A DNA stretch of 64,000 nucleotides from contig NZ_CP151943.1 in the NCBI RefSeq assembly GCF_038592905.1, forward strand, positions 4,786,501-4,850,500. The letters run 5' to 3'. Numbering within the stretch: position 1 is the stretch's first letter; each line of letters opens with the position of its first letter. Under the pieces are notes generated by a model. That model searched no databases. It was not told the DNA's origin and was given only the letters and a program-made list of their open reading frames with translations. This DNA is from Neobacillus sp. FSL H8-0543 (GTDB taxonomy: Bacteria > Bacillota > Bacilli > Bacillales > Cytobacillaceae). Position numbers and translations under genes: made by a program. Positions 34,664 through 43,431 of this stretch are shown in pieces.

Positions 34664-35860
34664 ATGTCAGATAAATTTGAAATAACTAACGAAATCGCTG
34701 AGCGGAAAAGCGAAATTGTAAAAGCAATGACAGATGTTGAATTTTACCCTGCCATTATAGAAGAACAGATCTGTGTGGCTAAATACACAAAGCTGCCTCT
34801 ATCGCGAGTTAAAACCCTCGGGACTGCCTTTGAGCCTTTGACAGCGGCGTTTCGAAATGTCATAAATGGAGGTGGAGCTACAAGAGGATTATATCAAGTA
34901 ACGATTCCAAAAGGTGCACACCTAGCAGAATTTAAAAATGGTTCTGGATACTTAGGAAGCGTTTTGAAGAAAAACGGTGCAGTAGGTGGCGGACAGGCCG
35001 TGTTGAATCCTCTTGTCTGCAATCCAACAATGCTGTTTATGGCTGCGACTCTAGCGACCATTGATAAAAAACTCGACAACATCCAAGAAATGCAGCAAGA
35101 AATCCTTGATTTTCTTGTACAAAAAGAGAGGTCCAATCTTAAAGGTGATCTCAATTTTTTGGAGGATGTTCTAAATAATTATAAATACAACTGGAACAAC
35201 GACACATATAGAAATAACAATTATAATAAAGTCCTGGGTATTAAGCAGGAGGCAGAAAGAAAAATTGATTTTTACAGAGTGCGGATAACTAATATAATAA
35301 GTAAGAAGCCTTTTTTTCATTCGGATAAATGGGTAAAAAAGCAACTTGAAAAAATTCTGTCTGAGTTTAATGACTACCAACTTGCTTTATATTTGTATTC
35401 CTTTTCTTCGTTCCTTGAAGTAATTCTTTTAGAAAACTTTATGTCAGCATATCTTGATGGTATCTCTAAAAAAATAGAAGATTATTCACTTAAGTATCGT
35501 GAACTCTACACTAAGTGCTATGACCAAATTGAAGGATATGCTCAGTCCTCAATACAGTCCATACTGTTTAAGGGATTGACAAGCGCTAGCAGAGGTGTAG
35601 GAGATAATTTAGCAATGGAACGAGACTTTAAGAAATCATTATTGGGCATGGTCTTAATTATAAACAGCAAAGGACTAGAAAAGAAAGGTTCAAAGAGAAC
35701 AGAGCAGACTATGAAACAACTTATATTTATAGAAAAGCAGAACGATTACATCCGACCTTTCGTTGAAAACATTAACACAGTAAACAAACTATATAATCAG
35801 CCAATCGAACTCATTTTTGATAAAGAGAACATATACATTGGAACGACAGAAGTGCAATAA
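34664..35860 (+). CDS. unknown 398-residue cassette protein
   Basis: Starts MSDKFEITNEIAERKSEIVK with GAGAGTATGAT upstream. The N-terminal 130 residues are compact and Gly-rich (NVINGGGATRGLYQVTIPKG..., NGSGYLGSVLKKNGAVGGGQ), the rest a long helical region with KRTEQTMKQ near the end. A short hydrophobic stretch (LNPLVCNPTMLFMAATLATI) lies at about 112-131. It is the only gene between sites S2 and S4. No family recognised; conserved-looking architecture (globular head, helical body) would fit a sensor or pore-related protein, but that is speculation. Confidence 0.6.
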   Translation: MSDKFEITNEIAERKSEIVKAMTDVEFYPAIIEEQICVAKYTKLPLSRVKTLGTAFEPLTAAFRNVINGGGATRGLYQVTIPKGAHLAEFKNGSGYLGSVLKKNGAVGGGQAVLNPLVCNPTMLFMAATLATIDKKLDNIQEMQQEILDFLVQKERSNLKGDLNFLEDVLNNYKYNWNNDTYRNNNYNKVLGIKQEAERKIDFYRVRITNIISKKPFFHSDKWVKKQLEKILSEFNDYQLALYLYSFSSFLEVILLENFMSAYLDGISKKIEDYSLKYRELYTKCYDQIEGYAQSSIQSILFKGLTSASRGVGDNLAMERDFKKSLLGMVLIINSKGLEKKGSKRTEQTMKQLIFIEKQNDYIRPFVENINTVNKLYNQPIELIFDKENIYIGTTEVQ

Positions 35861-35935
35861 CAATTGCTTTATGTTTGATATGGACAACGAAATTATTAAA
35901 GCTTTAAATCTAGAAGGAAATCTAAAACAAGGCCA

Positions 35936-35970
35936 TTTGCTGCACAGTACAACCTTAATGTTAATACCGT
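35936..35970. repeat. cassette site S4
   Basis: Left arm TTTGCTGCACAGTA (35,936-35,949), spacer CAACCT, then TAATGTTAATACCG. It shares 17 leading bases with S6 and 'TGTTAATA' with S2. A hairpin follows (ATTATGCTTAGCATAAT). Located 160 bases before the recombinase start. Confidence 0.6.
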
Positions 35971-36131
35971 AATCATTAAGAGGCGATTATGCTTAGCATA
36001 ATTGTCTTTTTTCTTGCATAAAGAAAAAACCCCTAGCAAGATACGAAACCAACCTATACTTCTAATGTATTTTTGGCATTTGAATAGGTAATCCTTAGTT
36101 TACAAATAAAAACTAAGGAGGGTCGAATTTT

Positions 36132-37121
36132 ATGAACTTAGGTGAGCAAATATTATCAGATTTAGTGGTAGCGTTAATAGAGTTATATCCAAATATCGAA
36201 GTGGAAACCACAAAGAATAAATTATCTACTGTTCTATCAGAGTATTATATTCAAAAAGTTAAATTAGGAGAGGTACATCCTGATCTTGAGAATAAAATAC
36301 AGTTGTTCCTTTCGGCCAAAAGACTAGAAGGCTTAAGTTCTATTACTCTAGACAACTATCTCCTAGAACTAAGTATGTTTGCTGATATCGTAAAGAAGAA
36401 GGCCGAGGACATTGCAACAGCAGATGTCCGAATGTACCTAAGTCAAGATGGGAACTTAAAAATGAGCACAATTAGAAAGAAGCTATCTATTTTAAAGAGT
36501 TTTTTTAGTTGGTTAGCTTCGGAAGAATATATTAAACGTGATCCAACTACAAAATTAAAAGCTCCAAAAGATGAATATCGTCTTCCTAAAGCTTTATCTA
36601 TCGAAGAATTGGAAATGTTAAGAGAAGCATGTGAAACAGTTAGACAACGTGCCTTTCTTGAAGTATTGTATGCAACTGGTTGTCGTTTATCTGAAGTTCA
36701 TGGATTAAATAGAGCTGATATTTATCAACAAAACATGAGCACATTAGTTATAGGTAAAGGTGATAAACAAAGGGAAGTCTATTTTTCAATTAGAGCAATG
36801 TATCATTTAAATAAATACTTAAAACAACGTGAAGATGAATGTAAAGCCTTAATGATTACAGAGAGAAAACCTTATAGAAGATTATCTAAGCGAGGAATTC
36901 AAAGAGAAATAGGAATAATAGCTAAGAAAGTGGGTCTAGAAGACAAGGTTAGTCCTCATGTTTTAAGACATACGTTTGCAACATTAACATTAAATAATGG
37001 TGCTGAATTGGTCGCTATTCAAGAGCTCTTAGGACATAGTTCACCAGATACGACACTTAGGTATGCAAAGATTACTCATGAGCGAAAGCGAGAGCAGCAT
37101 AAAAAGTATTTGATTCAGTAA
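36132..37121 (+). CDS. XerC/D-like tyrosine recombinase of the cassette array
   Basis: 329 residues. A leading extension of about 50 residues precedes a SAM-like core-binding domain (60-150: LFLSAKRLEGLSSITLDNYL). The catalytic domain has Arg in YATGCRLSEVH, a Lys in IGKGDKQREV, SPHVLRHTFAT (HxxR), LGHSSPDTTL and Tyr in RYAKI. Start ATG with AAGGAGGGT upstream. It is enclosed by the repeated S sites, one of which abuts its stop codon. Most likely it recombines those sites. A role in chromosome dimer resolution is unlikely given the accessory setting. Confidence 0.85.
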   Translation: MNLGEQILSDLVVALIELYPNIEVETTKNKLSTVLSEYYIQKVKLGEVHPDLENKIQLFLSAKRLEGLSSITLDNYLLELSMFADIVKKKAEDIATADVRMYLSQDGNLKMSTIRKKLSILKSFFSWLASEEYIKRDPTTKLKAPKDEYRLPKALSIEELEMLREACETVRQRAFLEVLYATGCRLSEVHGLNRADIYQQNMSTLVIGKGDKQREVYFSIRAMYHLNKYLKQREDECKALMITERKPYRRLSKRGIQREIGIIAKKVGLEDKVSPHVLRHTFATLTLNNGAELVAIQELLGHSSPDTTLRYAKITHERKREQHKKYLIQ

Positions 37122-37126
37122 GTATA

Positions 37127-37160
37127 TTGCTGTCTATTTGACATATACTGCGCAAATAAA
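37127..37160. repeat. cassette site S5
   Basis: Right arm TACTGCGCAAATAAA (37,146-37,160), six-base spacer GACATA, and a degenerate left arm ATTGCTGTCTATTT that keeps TTGCTG. It begins five bases after the recombinase stop. Confidence 0.5.
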
Positions 37161-37520
37161 CATCCTCTAGTTTAGACCCGTAGATGACTTTGTAAAGTAT
37201 TTCACATAAATTAATGGGCAGCTTAACGCAGCCTCAGGATTATTGTGGAGTGAGAGTGTAAAAGAATACACCTAAACAAACGGGTAGCGAATGATTAACA
37301 AGGGTATTCGCATTTCCTTATATTTTGAAATTACACCTTTAAACACACCACTGATTCACACCACTCCATTACTTACATAAATTTTACATTTCCATTATAG
37401 TAGGCTAAAAAGTAAAGGGAGTTGTAATAGTAGTGAGAGCATCACAGGAATTTATTAAGCAATTAGAAGAACTGTATCAAACTTATGAACAAGAAGTTAA
37501 TCTTAAAATGAAAGAAGGTT
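37146..37520 (+). repeat. 370-bp duplicated block, copy 2
   Basis: Copy of 28,515-28,885, including the same hairpins and the promoter (a -10-like TATAGT near 37,397) and start of the 63-residue gene. Here the gene is intact. Confidence 0.75.
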
Positions 37521-37624
37521 TACTTGAAGAGAAAACTGCAAAAACGTACCTTCGTCATTCTGGAACATTTGTAAGATGGTGTAGAAATGATTTTGTACCT
37601 GGAGTAATGAAAGCAAACAAATAA
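37433..37624 (+). CDS. 63-residue helical protein, N-terminal recombinase-like
   Basis: GTG start with AAAGGGAGTTG upstream: RASQEFIKQLEELYQTYEQE, then EEKTAKTYLRHSGTFVRWCR. The second half looks like the first helices of a recombinase core-binding (SAM-like) domain, so it may bind cassette sites or be a decayed recombinase. It is followed 21 bases later by the SEC-C nuclease gene, so the two are probably one operon. The duplicated upstream block supplies their promoter. Confidence 0.6.
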   Translation: MRASQEFIKQLEELYQTYEQEVNLKMKEGLLEEKTAKTYLRHSGTFVRWCRNDFVPGVMKANK

Positions 37625-37645
37625 CTGGCTTATATGGGGGTAACT

Positions 37646-38755
37646 ATGGGTAATGGCTCTAGAAGAAATTCTATGTGTACTTGTGGTAGTGGTAAGAAGT
37701 ACAAAAACTGTTGTATGGGTAAAGATGAAGTTTATATTCCTATGAGTTTATTTTCTCCAAAACCACGACCGGAACCTCACTTAGATTTTGTAGACAGTGT
37801 AAACTATAAGGGACAAAAAGTAAGAGCAATATGGAATACAGTTTATTTTAGACCAATTAAAGAGACATTTCATGAGTTTTTGATATTAATAGCTTATAAA
37901 TTAACCTATGGAAGAGAGTTTCATGACCATCAATTATCACTTCCTGTGGAAAAACGCCACATAACATTTAGATGGTGGATGTCTTTCTGTGATTGGGGAG
38001 CAAAGAATGCTAATAATATAGAAAAAACAGAGTATGGTGAAATATTTTTTGGAGAGGCTACTGGTGATGTTAAATCGTTGCTACAACACGCATATGATTT
38101 ATACTGCCTTCAGACAGTAAATCGATTACCTGACTTTATTATTAAGAAACTAATTAACCCACATGAATTTCAAGGGACAAGGTATGAAATATCTGTTGCA
38201 GCAATGATTGCAAGAGCAGGATTTGAGATTGAGTTCTTAGATGACAAGTTTAAAAGTGAAAAGCATTGTGAGTTTATTGCTACACACAAAGAGACAAGTC
38301 AAAAAATTGGTATTGAGGCGAAAAGTAAGAGAAGAAAAGGGGTTCTTCATGAAGAGGGTTCTTTTGATGAATCAACAGATTTTAAGGGGAATATTCAGTA
38401 TTTGTTTAGGAATGCAAGGACTCAGAAACCTGAGGATTTACCATTTATAATTTTCATTGATTTAAACCTACCTACAACACCTAATACCGAACCAAGAGAG
38501 AAAACTTGGGTTAAAGATATTGATAGGATATATGACAAATATAAAATTAAGCACTCCCCAAATACAGACCCTTTTAATGCATTATTTGTAACCAACTTTG
38601 CTTATTATTATGGTGGGAACGAGGGGAAATCTCCTACATGGGAATCCTATTTGATTAAATCTGACAATCCAGAAAATAAATTAGAGAATGAGTGGATATT
38701 ACAAGATTTAATAGAATCAATCCAAAGGTACTCTGAAATTCCAAAAGAGATATAG
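37646..38755 (+). CDS. SEC-C motif protein with PD-(D/E)XK-like nuclease domain
   Basis: About 369 residues from ATG 37,646, which has TGGGGGT five bases upstream. Residues 7-25 are a SEC-C zinc motif (CTCGSGKKYKNCC). The middle includes a helical domain with aromatic clusters. At about 180-235 the run RYEISVAAMIARAGFEIEFL, CEFIATH...KIGIEAKSKRR shows the E...(D/E)-x-E-x-K order of restriction-type nucleases. A beta strand FIIFIDLNLP follows. It ends 20 bases before site S6, as a cassette gene would. Likely defence cargo. Confidence 0.7.
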   Translation: MGNGSRRNSMCTCGSGKKYKNCCMGKDEVYIPMSLFSPKPRPEPHLDFVDSVNYKGQKVRAIWNTVYFRPIKETFHEFLILIAYKLTYGREFHDHQLSLPVEKRHITFRWWMSFCDWGAKNANNIEKTEYGEIFFGEATGDVKSLLQHAYDLYCLQTVNRLPDFIIKKLINPHEFQGTRYEISVAAMIARAGFEIEFLDDKFKSEKHCEFIATHKETSQKIGIEAKSKRRKGVLHEEGSFDESTDFKGNIQYLFRNARTQKPEDLPFIIFIDLNLPTTPNTEPREKTWVKDIDRIYDKYKIKHSPNTDPFNALFVTNFAYYYGGNEGKSPTWESYLIKSDNPENKLENEWILQDLIESIQRYSEIPKEI

Positions 38756-38774
38756 GAAGAAAAACCAATTTCGT

Positions 38775-38808
38775 TTTGCTGCACAGTACAAATATACCGT
38801 GCAATAAA
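38775..38808. repeat. cassette site S6, complete core site
   Basis: Left arm TTTGCTGCACAGTA (38,775-38,788), spacer CAAATA, right arm TACCGTGCAATAAA (38,795-38,808). The right arm is the reverse complement of TTTATTGCACGGTA and matches the left arm in 11 of 14 positions. Two inverted arms around a 6-base spacer is the architecture of tyrosine-recombinase core sites. Confidence 0.65.
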
Positions 38809-38852
38809 AGCTGGTAGTCCACTTTTTGGCGCTATTACGGAAAGCTTAACAA

Positions 38853-38892
38853 AAGCCTAATTCCTCGATAAAAATAGGAGGATTAGGCTTAA
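38853..38892. terminator. hairpin after the last cassette site
   Basis: AAGCCTAATTCCTC pairs with GAGGATTAGGCTT with one bulge. No T-run follows on the plus strand. The remaining 300 bases to the next gene show only promoter-like AT-rich DNA. Confidence 0.45.
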
Positions 38893-39217
38893 TTCAATAT
38901 CTCTAAAGTTTTTCTATTGGTAAATGCGTTGACATCAAGTGGTAAATTCCATGGCAACAGATGGTACAAAACATGGCAGAAGATGTACATTCTTGTGGCT
39001 GTAATCAATTATGAAACGAAATTATATTATAATACGCTCCAAGGGGATATAGATGGATTTTATATCACTTTTGGCGTAAGCTTCCCAAAGTCTTTTTGAA
39101 ACCTACTATGTATAATCTCCGTAATATACTATATCCTTAGGTAAGAGAAGTATGAAACTTTAATAGGCTGATATGTTATTTAATAAGGACAATAGTAAGA
39201 GAATGGAGGAAGAAGGA

Positions 39218-40543
39218 GTGAAGCGAATTCGATTAGTAGCCATTATATCTTTGTTATTCGGCTTTTTGCTTATGTTACTTCCTGTAAACAGCTCTGCAAA
39301 AGGGGAAGTAGTCTATGTCGTACCGATTGAAGAAACCGTTGAAAAGGGATTGTTTGCCTTTTTGGAAAGAGCGGTTGAAACGGCTGAGAAGGAAAATGCA
39401 GATGCTATTATTTTTGAAATAAATACTCCTGGAGGCGCTGTAGATGCTGCTGCGGGGATTGGGAAGCTGCTTACTTCTACAAACATCAAAACTGTAGCTT
39501 TTATTAATAACCAAGCGCTATCGGCTGGTGCGTATATTTCATTAAATATGGATGAAATCTACATGGTTAGAGGAGGGACGATTGGGTCGGCTGCAATTAT
39601 TGATCAGCAGGGGAATACAGCTGGAAAGAAAGCAGAATCCTACTGGTTTGCCGAAATGCAAAACGCGGCAAAGCATGCTGACCGGGATCCTATTTATGCA
39701 TTGGCGATGGCTGATGAAAATATTGATCTACCAAAGTACGGAGCTGGAAAAGGGAAATTATTAACCTTAACCTCTGAACAGGCGCTCGAGGTTAACTATG
39801 CTGAAGGAATTGTGAACGATCTTGATGAGTTGCTGGAAAAACTTGGATATAGCGATGCGGATGTCCGACCTCTTGAAGTTAGCTTTGCAGAAAAAATTGC
39901 CCGTTTTATTACAAATCCTATTGTATATTCAATTTTACTTACGATTGGCAGTCTAGGTCTTGTGTTGGAATTGTACTCCCCAGGTTTCGGTGTTCCGGGG
40001 TTTATGGGCTTGTCAGCCTTGTTGCTGTTTTTTTATGGACATCTGGTAGCTGGGCTTGCGGGGTATGAAACGCTTATCCTGTTTATTGTTGGACTTGGTC
40101 TTATCTTATTAGAGTTTTTTATAGCAGGCGGCATTGCTGGCGCCATCGGTTTTGTGGCGATTATTGCGAGTTTCTTTTTTGCCGCAGAAAACGTGGTTGA
40201 TATGGGAATATCCCTGCTCGTTGCCATTTCCGTAACAATCTTAGTGTCTTTCTTATTGATGAGAGTGTTTGGTAAAAAGTTGAGTCTATTTAAGCGAATT
40301 ATTTTAGCCGATTCCACGAATACAGAAAGCGGCTATGTTTCTAATATAAATCGAGTAGAATTAGTTGGTTTGGAAGGCTATGCGTTAACCGTATTACGAC
40401 CATCTGGTACCATCCTCATTGAAAACGAACGGATAGACGCCGTAAGTGAAGGAGCCTTTATTGACAAAGGGTCCAAGGTAAAAGTAGTAAAGGCAGAAGG
40501 AGCACGAATTGTTGTAAGAGCAATAACAAACCTGGATAAATAG
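39218..40543 (+). CDS. yqeZ: membrane-bound ClpP-class serine protease, NfeD type
   Basis: About 441 residues from a GTG at 39,218 that follows ATGGAGGAAGAAGGA; upstream ATGs would place this ribosome site inside the protein. Signal/anchor at 1-25. Residues 30-225 form a ClpP/SppA-like fold: INTPGGAVDAAAG, then NNQALSAGAYISL with the nucleophilic Ser, and a Lys in the following helices as general base. Four to five membrane segments (about 240-360) follow, then an OB-fold NfeD domain (LVGLEGYALTVLRPSGTILI). Members associate with SPFH/flotillin proteins to maintain membranes; the usual partners are not downstream here. Confidence 0.85.
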   Translation: MKRIRLVAIISLLFGFLLMLLPVNSSAKGEVVYVVPIEETVEKGLFAFLERAVETAEKENADAIIFEINTPGGAVDAAAGIGKLLTSTNIKTVAFINNQALSAGAYISLNMDEIYMVRGGTIGSAAIIDQQGNTAGKKAESYWFAEMQNAAKHADRDPIYALAMADENIDLPKYGAGKGKLLTLTSEQALEVNYAEGIVNDLDELLEKLGYSDADVRPLEVSFAEKIARFITNPIVYSILLTIGSLGLVLELYSPGFGVPGFMGLSALLLFFYGHLVAGLAGYETLILFIVGLGLILLEFFIAGGIAGAIGFVAIIASFFFAAENVVDMGISLLVAISVTILVSFLLMRVFGKKLSLFKRIILADSTNTESGYVSNINRVELVGLEGYALTVLRPSGTILIENERIDAVSEGAFIDKGSKVKVVKAEGARIVVRAITNLDK

Positions 40544-40724
40544 TCGGTGTGTTTTTTCAACAGGGCAGGTTATTCTGCATTCTAAAAAGCAGAGTAACCT
40601 GACCTGAAACTTCTCAAATTGAGTGACCGTCACAACCCGAGGTTTGAAGTTTAATGGTTAGGCGAAAATAAATAAGTGGATAATAATGAAAAATGAAAAC
40701 AACTAGAATGTGGAGGAAAAACGA

Positions 40725-41045
40725 ATGAAATTTCCAAATGATGCTGATGGAGAAGCATTACATAGCCTATTTAAAGATGGAGTAAATTTTAAAAAACCAC
40801 AAGCAGTGGACTTTTTTGTAGCCGTGCCGAATAAAGTAACAGGTGAAAAGTTATCGCAAGTACTAAAAGCCGAAGGTTTCAATTGTTTCTTAGACCAGGA
40901 CGACGAAACAGAAGAGTGGGCCTGTTGTTGCACGAAAAGAATGTTATTAAATTATATTGAATTAATAAAAATACAGAATAAATTAGATAACTTAAGTAAA
41001 CCACATGGTGGTTACTCTGACGGTTGGGGCGTTTTTGTAGATTGA
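40725..41045 (+). CDS. RraB-family protein
   Basis: 106 residues from ATG 40,725 behind TGGAGG. The family pattern is clear: FPNDADGEALHSLFKDGVNF, QAVDFFVAVPNKVTGEKLSQ, TKRMLLNYIELIKIQNKLD, and the C-terminal GGYSDGWGVF. RraB of enterobacteria inhibits RNase E; in Bacillaceae, which mostly lack that enzyme, the fold probably has another regulatory role. Single gene. Confidence 0.8.
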   Translation: MKFPNDADGEALHSLFKDGVNFKKPQAVDFFVAVPNKVTGEKLSQVLKAEGFNCFLDQDDETEEWACCCTKRMLLNYIELIKIQNKLDNLSKPHGGYSDGWGVFVD

Positions 41046-41330
41046 AAGGATTGAGGGAATCAGAAAGATGCTTCCGACAAAACATAGTAGCAGTCTGTTC
41101 CGTGCATTCTTTTTGTTTTTGTGTTATTGCTAACAGGGAGCTTGAAGAGTAACATTTCTTCCAATATTGCCTTCATGGAAGAAAAATTAATATGCTGATG
41201 GACTTCTGAAAAAAATAAATCAACTGTTTGAATAGTTGATTATGGTGGGTATACTGGCTGGGGTCTTCTCGTACTAAGATACCTAATGACATTTTAGCAC
41301 GTCCTTAGTCAGTGCCATCAAGCTTTCCTC
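41046..41330. other. intergenic region
   Basis: A hairpin AATCAACT/AGTTGATT (about 41,216-41,241) lies between the converging RraB and EamA genes and may act as a terminator. No gene seen. Confidence 0.35.
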
Positions 41331-42257
41331 CTATAGTCGGTTTTTCCTAAAAATACTCAACAACAGAGGCACAAGCTGACCGTTAACAATAATCACTCCT
41401 ATAATAATTATGATACCTCCAGCAAAACTTAAGAGTATTACCTTTTCTTGTAAAAGAAAAACCGCAGCCACTAACGTTGCAATGGGCTCCAAATATAGAA
41501 ACATCGAAACCTTCGACGCCGCTAAAACTTCAAGTGCCTTCCCCCAATACCAATAGCCGATACCCGAAACAAAGACACCAAGAAACAACAAATGTGCCCA
41601 CTCTGTATGGTTCAATAGGGAAAGGGCTTCCCAGCCCCTATTTCTTATAATAAAAGGTGTTGTCAGAATTAATCCTATTAAACTCATATAAAAGGTAACT
41701 AAAAGAGGAGGATATGGAATCTTTAAGCTTTTTAAAAGAACAGAATAAACTGCCCAGTTTAACGTGCTCAAAAGCATCAGAATGAAGCCGATATTCATGG
41801 CAAACTGAAAGGATTGTCCACTTCTTGTCGTCGTAACAATCAGAACACCTGTTATCGCCAACGCCATTCCTACAACCTTCGTGAGAGTAATCCTTTCATT
41901 TAAAAAAAGCATTGCTAGGAAAACTGTAAAAATGGGGGAGAACGAAATGAGCCATCCTGCAGTGGAGGCATTAATTGTCAACAATGCTGTTGCTTGGAGT
42001 ACTTGATGAACAAATACCCCAATAATACCCAGTACCATTAAATGGGGGAGGTATTTAATGGAGACAAGTAGCCTAATACGCTGGATTAGTAACAGAAAAA
42101 ACAAAAATAATGCCCCAATTCCAAACCGAAGAACGAGCAAAGAGTAGGGGTCAAGATTTCCTAGAAGAGCCTTTGTCGATACAAATGAAACTCCCCAAAA
42201 ACTAATCGACAATGTCGCATACAGTGAAGCTGTTATCTTTGACTGGTCAAAAGCCAT
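41331..42257 (-). CDS. EamA-family (DMT) transporter
   Basis: 308 residues with ten membrane segments in two homologous halves. ISFWGVSFVSTKALL at the start and 'ASTAGWLISFSPIFTVFLAMLFLNERITLTKVVG' near the end of half one are EamA signatures; half two has 'YLEPIATLVAAVFLLQEKV'. Exports metabolites such as amino acids; substrate unknown. Monocistronic. ATG preceded by GGGAATG. Confidence 0.85.
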   Translation of the reverse strand: MAFDQSKITASLYATLSISFWGVSFVSTKALLGNLDPYSLLVLRFGIGALFLFFLLLIQRIRLLVSIKYLPHLMVLGIIGVFVHQVLQATALLTINASTAGWLISFSPIFTVFLAMLFLNERITLTKVVGMALAITGVLIVTTTRSGQSFQFAMNIGFILMLLSTLNWAVYSVLLKSLKIPYPPLLVTFYMSLIGLILTTPFIIRNRGWEALSLLNHTEWAHLLFLGVFVSGIGYWYWGKALEVLAASKVSMFLYLEPIATLVAAVFLLQEKVILLSFAGGIIIIIGVIIVNGQLVPLLLSIFRKNRL

Positions 42258-42446
42258 AGCTGAACATTCCCTTCAGCAAAAAGAGTGTTATTCCATCTTA
42301 TGCTTGTCCTGATAGAAGATGAGAAATTCTTTGAAACATTTCTTCTTTCGGACCATTACGAATTGAAAGTGAGTATTAACCAAAAAGATTAAGAGTTTCT
42401 GAAATACTCTATTTAATTAGATAAGTTACTCATTAAAAAGATAGTA

Positions 42447-42496
42447 GGGTCAATCCCCAGTATACTAAAGCTTTAACTTACTGAGGGACTGACTCC
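42447..42496. repeat. palindromic repeat, family B, copy 1
   Basis: GGGTCAATCCCCAGTATACT and AAAGCTTTAACTTACTGAGG then GACTGACTCC form an imperfect hairpin with an internal loop. Other copies: 45,240; 47,292; 53,009. A further hairpin (CCCCGCTTCC...GGAATCGGGG, about 42,527-42,552) follows and may be a terminator. Confidence 0.65.
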
Positions 42497-42706
42497 AATA
42501 CGTCCTTTGAGGAGAAGGCAAGCATGCCCCGCTTCCAGTAGTGGAATCGGGGAATTTTTTATTTAGTGAAAAGGAAAAAAACAGAAATTTTTAGCGGTGT
42601 CTGCCTATTTTTGTAAATTACACTTGACTTGATGTATGGTTTGCTTTACATTTAGTATAACAAGTTTAACTTTTTGTGAAATTAATCATACAAGGAGGCG
42701 TGAACC

Positions 42707-43153
42707 ATGACTTACCAAGAAAAGAAAAGTATCGTTTCGGTAATTAGTGCTATTCTCATTTTTGTCTCGTTTTGTTTGTTCATGTACCCGAGGTACCCTG
42801 GGGAGGGTGTAGAGTCGAGTGTGGTTTTTCATTATTGGGGCTCCTTCGTCCTTTACCTGACTTTGTTTTCAATCGTCGCACATATCGTGATCAGCATTAT
42901 TTTCAACATTGTATTTAGAATGACGACTAATGAAAAAGAGCCAGCATTTGCGGATGAACTAGATAAGTTAATTGACTTGAAAGCGTTCCGAAATTCGTTT
43001 TTTGTGTTTGTTGTCGGTTTTCTTTTTGCAATGGGATCCCTCGTCATCAATCAACCGTTACATGTGATGTTCATTATTCTGATTTCTGCAGGTTTCATTT
43101 CAGATATCACCGGCTCGGTTACAAAACTTTATCACTATCGGAGAGGAGTGTAA
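42707..43153 (+). CDS. four-helix membrane protein
   Basis: 148 residues with four hydrophobic segments (8-27, 42-70, 96-115, 120-135) and short charged loops. Start ATG after AAGGAGGCG. It is three bases from the XRE regulator gene, a pairing often seen in Bacillaceae, where the small regulator controls its own membrane partner. No family named with confidence. Confidence 0.65.
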   Translation: MTYQEKKSIVSVISAILIFVSFCLFMYPRYPGEGVESSVVFHYWGSFVLYLTLFSIVAHIVISIIFNIVFRMTTNEKEPAFADELDKLIDLKAFRNSFFVFVVGFLFAMGSLVINQPLHVMFIILISAGFISDITGSVTKLYHYRRGV

Positions 43154-43155
43154 AA

Positions 43156-43386
43156 ATGGGTAAAAATCTTGTCGGCAATCACATCCGTAAATTACGATTC
43201 AACCATGATGAAATGACACAGCAGCATTTGGCTGACAAGGTGGGAGTAACAAGACAAACGATCATCGCCCTCGAAAGGGGAAACTACTCCCCATCTCTAG
43301 AACTGGCTTTTCGCATGGCTCATGCATTTAATTTACCGTTGGAAGAAGTATTCTTTTATGGAGATAACACCAAGCAGGAAGAATGA
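43156..43386 (+). CDS. XRE-family regulator (short)
   Basis: 76 residues. A single Cro/C1 helix-turn-helix fills the protein: IRKLRFNHDEMTQQHLADKVGVTRQTIIALERGNYSPS. The tail AFNLPLEEVFFYG is typical of this short group. The gene sits between two membrane-protein genes in one direction and likely controls the operon. Start ATG with GGAGAGGAG upstream. Confidence 0.85.
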   Translation: MGKNLVGNHIRKLRFNHDEMTQQHLADKVGVTRQTIIALERGNYSPSLELAFRMAHAFNLPLEEVFFYGDNTKQEE

Positions 43387-43431
43387 TCATTTGCTTAACC
43401 GTTTTGAATCTATTATGTGAGGGGATAAAAA

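Noticed and set aside
34497..34685. 62-codon open frame before the 398-residue gene
   Set aside because: No ribosome site and it overlaps the real gene's start region; probably leader DNA.
36132..37121. Recombinase considered as the chromosomal XerC or XerD
   Set aside because: It has an extra N-terminal extension, sits among mobile genes, and no dif-like site of the usual sequence is present.
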